A stretch of DNA of 64,000 nt from Conus ventricosus. Lineage: Eukaryota; Mollusca; Gastropoda; Neogastropoda; Conidae. Both the position numbers and the translations under genes were made by a program. Under the pieces are notes generated by a model. It worked only from the letters and a program-made list of their open reading frames with translations. It was not told the origin of the DNA and made no database searches. Below, piece after piece: positions 56,036 through 64,000 of this stretch. The stretch spans positions 23,326,947 to 23,390,946 of the forward strand of contig CM031622.1 of NCBI GenBank assembly GCA_018398815.1. The letters run 5' to 3'. Position 1 is the first letter of the stretch, and the number at the start of each line of letters is the position of its first letter.

Positions 56036-56776
56036 TTAAATGTAATTAATAGCGAACCGCCAAGAAACGTAGACAAACGAATCATAAGACAAAACACGAC
56101 GCATTTTGACCTCTTAAGTCTTCTTCAGGCAAGATATGAAACACCCAGGACAAGAATGAAGAAAAGTGATTGCTTGTTCATTTTCCTTGTCGTGAGTGTT
56201 TTGTATCTTGCCTGAAGAAGACCTAAGAGGTCGAAATGCGTCTTTTTTTTTTCTTTTCTTTTTTTTTCTGTCCCAACCTCTGCACCACCTCAGAGGAAGT
56301 GCACCCACGCCCCTCATTCCGACACCCCGTGCACAGCCACAGCCTGGTCGACCCTGTTGCAGCCCGGCTCCGGCAAACCACAGGGAGCAGTCAGTGTCAA
56401 AGTCGTCAAGAGGCAACCCACAGAAGGAGACACTGCACTGCTGCCGAGTCACTTCGATGGTGTTCAGTGGCGCCTATTCTGATCTAACATATGCAGGACG
56501 CCACCTACTAAGCCCCCTACTGACGACAACAATTGCTTAGTCGCGGAGCCGGCGTGAGTGAGCTCTCCCATCAGAGTGCGCCACCACGTCCGTCCAACGA
56601 CAGCCCCCATGACTCGATACCGGCGACCCCGACGGAACCAAACCAAGGCCACAGACGTGGAGAGGACATCAAAATTGAGGTCACCATGAGAGCAGGGTGT
56701 GAAGGGCCACAGAATTTGTCTTCTTGTGATTCGTTTGTCTACGTTTTCTTTGCAGTTCGCTGTTAATTACATTTAA
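56036..56776. mobile_element. TIR/foldback element (copy 1) carrying an inserted retroposon
   Basis: The left end TTAAATGTAATTAATAGCGA and the sequence to CAAACGAATCATAAGAC (about 55 bp) match the right end in reverse complement. Inside, TGACCTCTTAAGTCTTCTTC and CTTGCCTGAAGAAGACCTAA form a second inverted pair (about 56108-56240). A similar structure lies at 59585-60285. The retroposon at 56255-56716 sits between the inner inverted repeat and the right end. Confidence 0.65.
56255..56716 (-). mobile_element. Dispersed retroposon-like repeat (copy 2, inverted)
   Basis: Reverse complement of the repeat at 52570-53065. Shared words include CTGTCCCAACCTCTGC, CACTGCACTGCTGCCGAGTC, TCTGATCTAACATA and TCACCATGAGAGCAGGG. 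The T-rich start on the + strand corresponds to the A-rich tail. It is about 4 kb from copy 1. Confidence 0.75.
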
Positions 56777-56952
56777 AATCCATTTTGTGCGGCCTGCCTA
56801 TGAAGAGGAGAGAAAAGATGGTGGGGACGTGTGTGTATGGGGTGACAAGTCGATGCTAAACTGTGCCACTGCCAGGCAGAGGACATCTCGTGGCTAAGCG
56901 GGTAATGACAGCGTGTGTATTCTTTTGACATGGTCATCTGTGCATTTTTCAG

Positions 56953-57008
56953 GCAATGATCGAGGTCAAAGGAACTGTTGATGTCCGCTTCTTCGGTGCC
57001 CATGACAA
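56953..57008 (+). CDS. ZMYND8: ZMYND8-like gene, exon: PWWP domain, central strands
   Basis: Acceptor TTTTTCAG and donor GTGAGT bound 56 nt in phase 0, ending in phase 2. It encodes AMIEVKGTVDVRFFGAHDK. The VRFFG motif is a hallmark of ZMYND8/ZMYND11-type PWWP domains (ARFFGQHD in vertebrate ZMYND8). It joins the WPAK of the previous exon without frame problems. Confidence 0.92.
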
Positions 57009-57019
57009 GTGAGTTGCCT

Positions 57020-58620
57020 CTGATTCTCATGTTTCTGTCGACTTATTCTTTCTCTTTTGTATTATTAAATCTCTCAGTTTATTTCTTCTCTTTACATTGT
57101 CCATCTGATGTTTCTGTCGATTTATTTCTTCTCTTTATATTGTCGCATCTAATGTTTCTGTCGATTTATTTCTTCTCTTTATATCGTCACATCTGATGCT
57201 TCTGTCGATTTATTTCTTGTCTTTATAGTATCACATCTGATGTTTCTGTTGATTTATTTCTTCTCTTTATATTATCACATCTGACATTTCTGTCGATTTA
57301 TTTCTTCTCTCTATATTGTCACATCCGATGTTTCTGTCAATTTATTTCTTCTCTTTATATTATTGCATCTGATGTTTCTGTCGATTTATTTCTTCTCTTT
57401 ATATTATCAAATCTGATGTTTCTGTCGATTCATTTCTTCTCTTTATATTATCACATCTGATGTTTCTGTCGATTTATTTCTTCTCTTTTTTTTAAATCGC
57501 ACATGATGTTTCTGTCGATTTATTTCTTTTCTTTATAATATTAGGTCTGATGTTTCTGTCAATGTATTTCTTCTTTTTTTTATTATCACATCTGATGTTT
57601 CTATTGATTGATTTATTCTTTTATATTATCACATCTGATGTTTCTGTCAATTTATTTCTTCTCTTTTATATTACACATCAGATGTTTCTGTCGATTTATT
57701 TCTTCTCTTTTTATGATCACATCTGATGCTCTGTCGATTTATTTCTTCTCTTTAAATTGTTAGATATTATGTTTCTGTTGTTTTATTTCTTCTCTTTATA
57801 TTATTAGATATTATATTTCTGTTGTTTTATTTTTCTATATTATTAGATCTTATGTTTCTGTTGATTTATTTTTTCTTTTTATATTATTAGATATTATATT
57901 TCTGTTTTATTTTTTCGCTTAAAATTGTTAGATCTTATGTTTCTGTTGTTTTATATCTTCTCTTTATATTGTTAGATCTCATGTTTCTGTTGTTTTTTTT
58001 CTTCTCTTTATATTATTAGATCTCATGTTTCTGTTGTTTTATTGCTTCTCTTTATATTATTAGATCTCATGTTTCTGTTGTTTTATTTCTTCTCTTTATA
58101 TTATTAGATCTCATGTTTCTGTTGATTTATTTCTTCTCTTTATATTATTAGATCTTATGTTTCTGTTATATTTCTTCTCTTTATATTATTAGATCTCATG
58201 TTTCTGTTTTATTCTTCTCTTTATATTATTAGATCTCATGTTTCTGTTGATTTATTTCTTCTCTTTATATCATTAGATCTCATGTTTCTGTCCTTTTATT
58301 TCTTCACTTTATATTATGAGATCTTCTGTTTCTGACATTTTATTTCTTCTCTTTATATCACTAGATCTCATGTTTCTGTCCTTTTATTTCTTCACTTTAT
58401 GTTATTAGATCTTCTGTTTGTCTTATTTTTTTCTCTTTATATTATTAGATCTGATGTGTTTCTGTCATTTTATTTCTTCTCTTTATATAATTAGATCTCA
58501 TGGTTCTGTCCTTTTATTACTTCTCTTTATGATATTAGATTTCATGTTTCTGTCATTTTTATTTTCTCTTTATATTGTCGGATCTCAAGTTTCCGTTGTT
58601 TTGTTGCCTTCACTTGCCTC
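57020..58620. repeat. 44-bp minisatellite (about 36 units), AT-rich
   Basis: Unit TTCTGTCGATTTATTTCTTC with TCTTTATATTATCACATCTGATGT. From about 57760 a second subtype dominates (TTGTTTTATTTC and TTAGATCTCATGT). It starts about 15 bp after the donor of exon 6 and fills half of intron 6. Because each unit repeats a T-rich, branch-point-like segment, it could affect splicing. This is inference. Confidence 0.92.
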
Positions 58621-58837
58621 GGAGGGCTTTGAGGAAAATCAGAGAGAAGTTTATGGAAAATGAGCATTTCCAGCCATCACAGGGTTTGTACGCTCCTTAA
58701 AACTCCTTGAATTCTGACAGGGAATTTCAAGACCTTGAAAACCTTTGAAAATCAATCAAATGTGGTTCTGTTGACCAAACCTCCTTGAAAACCTTTGAAA
58801 ATCAAGCCATTGGCTCCAAAAATCTTAACGTGGCAAA

Positions 58838-59085
58838 AAGAAATGGCAGTTTGATTTTTCTGCTTTCAGGTTAATGAAAAACTATTTTAAAACAAATTTT
58901 TACAAACATCGTCGCAATCCTGGATCATCTGCAATTTTACTCATCAAAATTGATGAGAAGTTACAAATTATCTCCCTTGGGTATATCGCCCACAACAATC
59001 CAGGATCGTGACAATGTTTGTAAAAATTTGTTTTAAAATAATTTTTTTCAGCAACCTGAACACAGAAAAATCAAACTGCCATTTT
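58838..59085. repeat. Large foldback (about 95-bp arms)
   Basis: ATGGCAGTTTGATTTTTCTG through AAAACAAATTTTTACAAACA to CAATCCTGGAT on the left is matched in inverted order on the right, with a loop of about 65 bp. Outside it, ACTCCTTGAATT-type words occur on both sides (about 58700 and 59240). It is probably a foldback or MITE-type element. Confidence 0.75.
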
Positions 59086-59534
59086 CAATTTTGATGCAAG
59101 TAGTGTAGAGAGGTGGCACGAAATAAGTTTTTCCTTTTTTTTTTAAACATAAACAATAGACAAAAATGAAGTTTTAAAAGAACAATGGTTTAATTTTCAT
59201 GCCACCTCTTGCCTTGAAACAAAATAAACGCTCCTTCAAAACTCCTTGAATTTTGTTCTTGGGAGTCTGTTGGAGCCCTGCATCATCTTGATGACATTTT
59301 TGTTTTGATGTCGATGGCCTTAACACTTTTCTTTCCAATGCCAACTCTACTGAAGCTGAGCTGAAGCTGTGACGCATGTGTCCAGGTTAGGCCGGCACTG
59401 TACCCACAGGACTGACAGAAGTATCTGGCTCCAGAACAAGCTGATGGTACCAGAAGGCTTTTGCTTCCACAACAACAAAATTGATATCTGTGCATCTCTC
59501 ATGTATACCACATGTTCTTCACTTTGTCCAAGAC

Positions 59535-60290
59535 TAGCTGCAAAGGGAGGCGACTGCACGTGGAAATCTAAACAAATCTTATAAAGTTTTAAGTGCTATA
59601 TCGAGGGGGCCGGATAGCTCAGTTGGTAGAGCGCCGGACTCCTGATCCTGGGGTTTGCGGGTTCGAATTTCGGTATAGGGGGATTTTTCCCTCGGAGTTA
59701 ACATTGGTTCTGACTCCATTCCCATATAGTCCTTCGAATGAGACTATAAACCGAGGTTCCGTGTGTGAACGCACGCATAACATCTTGCACACACGTAAAA
59801 TCCCATCACCAACTTTCGGAAGAGAAGGCCAGTTTGGCCGTTGGTATGGATGACACGTGACACATAGCATGCACCTTCCCGAAGATGGAGTATGGCTGCC
59901 TTAATGGCGGGATAAAAAAGGGTCATACACACAAAACTCCACTGCCTGGCTATACAGGGAGTGTCCGCAGGAGTATCAGCCTGCGTACGCAGAAAGAAAG
60001 AAAGAAGTGCTGTATCGGCCAAACATGAACAAATGAATCACAAGACAAAACACAATGCGTTTTGACCTCATAGGTCTTCTTCAGGCAAGGTAAACAACAC
60101 CCAGGACAAGGAAAATGAAGAACAAGCAATCACTTGTCTCAACAAATTTGGCTGAAGATGGGCGTTGAATTAAGAGAAGACCTGAAGAAGACCTAAGAGG
60201 TGAGGTCGAAACGCATCACATTTTTCTTGTGATCCGTTTGTTCATGTTTGGTGGATACTGTACTTAAAACTTTTTAAGATTTGTCCAGGA
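59535..60290. mobile_element. TIR/foldback element (copy 2), interrupted by a SINE
   Basis: Shares TGCAAAGGGAGGCGACTGCA and the inner inverted pair (TTTTGACCTCATAGGTCTTC at about 60059; CCTGAAGAAGACCTAAGAGG at about 60181) with the element at 56036. The left end AAAGTTTTAAGTGC and the right end GTACTTAAAACTTTTT are inverted. A tRNA-derived SINE inserted at 59604. Confidence 0.65.
59604..60004 (+). mobile_element. tRNA-derived SINE (about 400 bp) with 13-bp target duplication
   Basis: The A-box TAGCTCAGTTGGTAGAGC (59615-59632) and B-box GGTTCGAATTT (59660-59670) form the head. The body includes TTCGAATGAGACTATAAACC, and the tail is (GAAA)n. AAGTGCTATATCG (59591-59603) and AAGTGCTGTATCG (60005-60017) flank it as target duplication. 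The missing acceptor-stem pairing shows it is a SINE, not a tRNA gene. Confidence 0.88.
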
Positions 60291-60344
60291 CTAAGGGATT
60301 GATGACGTGTACTGTAGATGCTTCTGTGGTGTTTTTTTTTTCAG

Positions 60345-60467
60345 GTCGATGATACCTGTGTCCCAGGTGTTCATGCTGTCCAAAGACCCCCCAGTGGTCA
60401 TGAAGAACAAGAAAGGTGGCTTTGCTGGTGCCATGGCTGAATTGAAGGAGCACATTGAAATCATCAG
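60345..60467 (+). CDS. ZMYND8: ZMYND8-like gene, exon: PWWP domain C-terminal helices
   Basis: The acceptor has a strong T-tract (TTTTTTTTTTCAG); the donor is GTATAT. Entering in phase 2 it reads K-SMIPVSQVFMLSKDPPVV, MKNKKGGFAGAMAELKEHIE and IIR. Vertebrate ZMYND8 has [20 protein letters not shown] and an AMQEMEVYVENIR helix at the same place. The family's AWVP is SMIP here, so the Trp is lost or replaced. The donor GTATAT is less usual than GTAAGT. Confidence 0.9.
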
Positions 60468-60894
60468 GTATATGTGGGAGAACACTGGGGAAAGAAGGGC
60501 AGTTGGGAAGGTGGGGGGTGGGGGTGGGAATCATTGACAAGGAGGCATGGGGCTTGTTTTTAACCACAGGAATGACTTTGTAGATGAGACACAGTTTGTG
60601 GGACAAAATAATAGAAACACGTGTCTTCTTGTATAGATTTTCAAAGATAACTTGAAGAAAATCCTAGAGATCTAGACTGTTCTGAAAAGGTAGTGATGTT
60701 GCTTTGAGTTCTGCCAGAGATCTCTTGTGTTGGCTGGAAAGTCAGGTGAGGCGCCAGCACTGCCAGGTGTTCTGTGATCACAGGCTGTCTGATAGTGATG
60801 CTGGTGCACAGGCTGCAAGGACCAGTCTTGGAGCTGTCTAAGGGACAAGAAATCGGAAGGACTGGTGTCAGGGATAATAGCTTCTGGGGGAGCG

Positions 60895-61142
60895 TAAGGT
60901 CATATGCACATGCACACACACCACACACAAGTACACGCACATGCACGCGGGCGCACACAAACACGCACACGCACTCTCACACACACACATTCACACATAC
61001 ACACACGCACACACACATATGCACACACACACACACACACACACACACCCCCATTCACGCACACACACACATACACATACATGCACACGCATGCACGCGT
61101 ACATACACAAACACACACACATAAATGCACACACATGCACTC

Positions 61143-61176
<34 letters not shown>

Positions 61177-61177
61177 A
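60895..61177. repeat. CA-rich then CT microsatellite
   Basis: ACACAC-rich sequence to about 61138 and (CT)n to 61173. It lies 75 bp before the next exon. Open frames here are repeat translations. Confidence 0.92.
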
Positions 61178-61248
61178 AGGTAAGCAACAGTGCAAAACAG
61201 AAAAAGAAGCACAATTCAATACAACTCAACAGATCTGTTGTGTTTCAG

Positions 61249-61400
61249 AAAGAGATATGGCTTTTTTGACTATGCTCCTTTCCACACGCCCTATGATGGT
61301 TGCCGTGTGCTCATGGATGACAAGCTGAAAGATGCCAGCACGGTGGCACCTAAGCGCTTCAAGGTAGCTGCACATGGGAGATTTTCAGTCAAGGGCAAAG
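61249..61400 (+). CDS. ZMYND8: ZMYND8-like gene, exon: post-PWWP segment
   Basis: Acceptor TGTGTTTCAG and donor GTCAGT bound 152 nt, entering in phase 2 and leaving in phase 1. It encodes RKRYGFFDYAPFHTPYDGCR, VLMDDKLKDASTVAPKRFKV and AAHGRFSVKGK. Vertebrate ZMYND8 has RRKFGVFNYSPFRTPYTP at this point, directly after the PWWP helix. The rest (VLMDDKLKDAS) corresponds to the family's MLLDPTNPSAG region. The Ser-rich linker and the C-terminal MYND finger, which recruits repressor proteins, should lie downstream of the window. Confidence 0.92.
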
Positions 61401-62345
61401 GTCAGTCCAACCAAAATTTTTGTGCTTCATCTTGAAACATTAAATTTCATTGCGTCGTGTTTGTTTATTGAAGAGGGATGAAAAAAAAGATTTGAATTTC
61501 ATCGCTTCGTGTTGTTTGGAGAGATAAAGGATTTAAGTTTGAATCAATGGTGTTCACAATTGTAAATTGCATGTGAGCAGCAAACAGCATCAAAGCAGCT
61601 CTTTGTCCGTGGTAGCGGTGTCTGATGACCAAACATATGAGAAGGTAGTAGTTCTGCATTCACTCATTTCATTTACTATATGTGGCTTTTTTTTTTTTTT
61701 TTTAGTTAACTATTGATGTTTGAAAATAATTGAAAATGTTCAAGGCAAAAATAGGCCAAAGATCAGCGCCCCTTTCTGCATACAGCGCCCGCCTGTGCCT
61801 GAAAAAAATTAACAGTGGCTTTGCATACAGCGCCTGCAAACGCCTGTTTAATTACACATACTGTACCATGGCTCACTAATGCAATAAGCGACAGCAGCTT
61901 GCTGTCCCTGCCTCGTACACAATGAAGTCTGTATGGACAAGAACCCTGAAAGGGCCAGGTGTCTTGCGCATGTCCAGATCATTCCTCTTTTCTTGGCAGC
62001 CATTTCCCGTTAGCCTCGAATGCTCCCAGCAGCTAAGTGTTTTTACTGTTTCTCGCAATCGATTGATCGTTGCTGCTGATTTTGGTGTTCTTGCTTATGC
62101 TTTCGCTTAAGGGAGAAACGTACATGAAGTGTTTGGCTGGCAAAGCGAGGGTTCTGAAGATTTTGTCTGTCAATCTCTCTAACGCGCAGGCAGGCGTTTC
62201 TTATGGTGTGCCAGAGCCCTCTCTCTCCTCACCGCTGCTCTCTCTCCCTCCTTTCTCTTCTCAGTCTTTTTGGGTGTCGCCTCAACTTGGCTGGGGTTCT
62301 GTTGAGGCGACGACAAGCCCTTGCTCATCCCTCTTAATTTCCTTC
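61401..62345. other. Intron after the last visible exon, nothing recognised
   Basis: A T-run at 61688-61704 and a GC-richer stretch from about 61760 with duplicated CATACAGCGCC words (61779 and 61824). No coding domain was recognised. Confidence 0.5.
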
Positions 62346-62347
62346 TT

Positions 62348-62662
62348 GCTTGACTCGGCTGCAGTTCTGTCGATCTAGTCCCTGCATCCAGTGTACAGCT
62401 CAGCCAAGGTTCTGCTGTACACGTCTCGGTTGCTTTGGCCCAATCACGAATGCAGGTATCCCTTTCTTCAGGGGATAAAGGGTCAGGTGATGCGAAATTC
62501 CCACACTGATCGACTCGGCTACGATTCTGTCGATCCCGTCCCTGCATCCCGTGTACAGCTCGGCCGAGGTTCTGCTGCACACGTCTCGGTCGCCATGGCG
62601 CTGGCCCAATCACGGATGCAGTTACCCCCTTTTTGGGGGGATATAGGGTCGGGTGATACGAA
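62348..62662. repeat. Tandem pair of ~155-bp GC-rich units
   Basis: GACTCGGCT, TTCTGTCGAT, GTCCCTGCATCC, GTGTACAGCTC, GGTTCTGCTG, CACGTCTCGGT, CCAATCACG and GGGTCAGGTGAT-like words occur in the same order twice, at about 62350-62502 and 62508-62662. It may be part of a mobile element's leader or terminal region next to the gag-like frame downstream. Confidence 0.75.
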
Positions 62663-63235
62663 TTTTGAAGGCCAAGCCCCTTCTTCATCCCCTCTCCCAA
62701 TTTCAGTCCCGCTCGTGCCAGCATGGCCATCGGCTGAGCCAAGGGAGACAACTTCTCCTTTACGGGGGTGCCCAGCGCTCGGTCAGCCCCGGTTGTCTCC
62801 CTTTCTGCCCTTGCTTGGTTTCACCCTGCTCTTACCTCTGTTTCCCATTCAAGACAGTGCATGGGTTCCTTGGCAATTTCCAGGTAACCTGTAGCGGGCT
62901 GGCCTCTCAGGGTCCCCCTATGCCTGCTTGGGCCAGCAGGCACACCTTCAGCCCCCCTCTTCGGTGCCATGGGCCCCTCACATGGCTCAGTGGCAGCATT
63001 TCTTAGCCATGGGACATCTCAGTCCCTGCCCAGGGGTTTCCATGATGTCCCGGCTTTTTGCCTGGCGCTCCAATAGCTCAGGCCTCTGATTCGCCTGCCC
63101 CTCCGGACCACCCGGCGGCAGATCCCTTGGGATTAATCAACTAAGGTCCGTCTGGCATACCCTCATGCACGTCCACATCAGGGTTGGTCACCTCCTCTGC
63201 CTGCGGTGCAGAGCTGGCAGACTCAGAGGATGAGG

Positions 63236-63980
63236 ACCCGATACCCTCTCCTTCTTCTTTCTTGACTCAGTGGCCCTCCTGACCTCGTACATGCCAGCAG
63301 CCGTGTCCACCTCTCAAAAGGCCAGGGCTCTCTGGCCTTCAGTAGTGGAGCTCGCCTTGGGTGTGCTACCTCTCTTGGCCCCTCCCACCTCTCCGTTGAA
63401 CGAGCCAGGCATAGTAGCCTGCTCTATGAGGAGGGCGCAAAGCAGGGTTAGAGGCAGGGAGACGCAGGACATTCCACCTGGTTCTGTGCCTGAATTTCAT
63501 TGGGCATTAGCGTGTGGCTTTTCTCAAGCCGGAAAAGCTCCCATTTGCACGGAAGGCCTCCATGAGTCTGTCCCAGACTTGCATCTCTCCCTTTCCCTAG
63601 AGGACCTCCTCCTTTTGCAGGAGAGGTCTCGTACTCAACCACACATGGTCGCTTTCCTGGAACGATGCCTCGCAGATTGGGAGGAGGTTGCTAGGAGGGG
63701 GCTGGAAGCGGTTTCAATGATGGACGTCTTCTTGGGATGTCAGGTATCCACCCTTTAGGGCCCAGACTCAAAGTCATTCACTCGCTGCCAATCTGCAGAC
63801 CCATCTGCCATCGTGCCCTTTATCCATTCCGGGTCCCTCCACCCCATGCCGAAGCACCCTGCTCCAGCGACCTCTTCGCAGGGCCCTTCACCGGCCAAGG
63901 CCTGTAGATCCTTCGGACACAAAGGGTCTAGGGCGAGGCAACAAAAGCCTGCCTCTTCTCAGCCGGCTCACACCCAATGA
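63236..63980 (+). pseudogene. gag-like open frame of a possible DIRS- or LTR-type retrotransposon
   Basis: The frame at 63270-63758 (162 codons) starts MALLTSYMPAAVSTSQKARA. It ends with a helical region DLHLSLSLEDLLLLQERSRT and HMVAFLERCLADWEEVARRG, then SMMDVFLGCQV. After a stop or shift, the sequence continues as a Pro/Ser/Gln/Arg-rich tail (PAPATSSQGPSPAKACRS, ARQQKPASSQPAHTQ) to a stop near 63979. A helical domain followed by a basic Ser/Pro tail is seen in DIRS-like gag proteins. No Cys knuckle or pol domain is visible before the window ends. Composition is far more GC-rich than the introns. Confidence 0.35.
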
Positions 63981-64000
63981 TGAACCCCAGTCCTGGGGCC

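Noticed and set aside
59609..59680. tRNA gene
   Set aside because: A- and B-boxes are present but the acceptor stem does not pair. The unit has a (GAAA)n tail and a 13-bp target duplication, so it is a SINE.
2492..61400. ZMYND11 as the identity of the host gene
   Set aside because: The bromodomain words [15 protein letters not shown] and MAEIEVCPQCY match ZMYND8 and not the ZMYND11 equivalents. The VRFFG word alone would not decide.
62179..62751. 190-codon minus-strand frame
   Set aside because: It crosses the ~155-bp tandem pair, and its duplicated words simply reflect that repeat. The plus-strand frame downstream is the better candidate.

Overview
This is eukaryotic DNA: one long, intron-rich gene on the + strand packed with transposable elements (TEs). 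Eight short, well-separated exons together encode the bromodomain, a Cys-rich zinc linker and the PWWP domain of a ZMYND8-type chromatin reader. They lie at 2492-2584, 22738-22825, 34649-34703, 37177-37256, 51974-52032, 56953-57008, 60345-60467 and 61249-61400. The upstream PHD-finger exons and the downstream MYND-finger exons are outside the window. tRNA-headed SINEs, L1/Tx1-like and RNase H-bearing LINEs, hairpin-ended elements with internal tandem repeats, and many minisatellites suggest a mollusc or other lophotrochozoan, but the species cannot be fixed from sequence alone.

Layout. Intron 1 (2585-22737) holds a 37-bp minisatellite that is split by a hAT-related DNA transposon (3539-20864). 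That transposon carries a broken transposase. It was itself entered by an RNase H-type LINE (7740-20428), and that LINE was then entered by a second, near full-length LINE of the same family (11497-17983). Target-site duplications can be seen at all three levels. Intron 2 (22826-34648) holds an intact LINE ORF1-like reading frame, a ~1.1-kb tandem duplication rich in microsatellites, long poly-C runs, a short hAT-related derivative, an L1/Tx1-like LINE split by a second derivative, and a short hairpin-ended element. Intron 4 (37257-51973) holds a 30-bp minisatellite, a long hairpin-ended element with ~145-bp monomers (split by a third derivative), a piggyBac-like element, and another L1/Tx1-like LINE that is split by a second piggyBac-like element at TTAA. 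Introns 5-7 hold SINEs, a fourth derivative, foldback elements and 45-bp and 44-bp minisatellites. The last 1.7 kb is GC-rich and holds a gag-like open frame of unknown type.

The host gene exons are conserved, but exons 3, 4 and 5 are each exactly one base short of the length that keeps the known domain in frame. This points to single-base deletion errors in the assembly, so many frameshifts in the TEs may also be partly technical. The most interesting biology is the hAT-related family with 6-bp target duplications, whose short copies keep the N-terminal zinc-finger exon, and the triple nest with all its insertion scars preserved.
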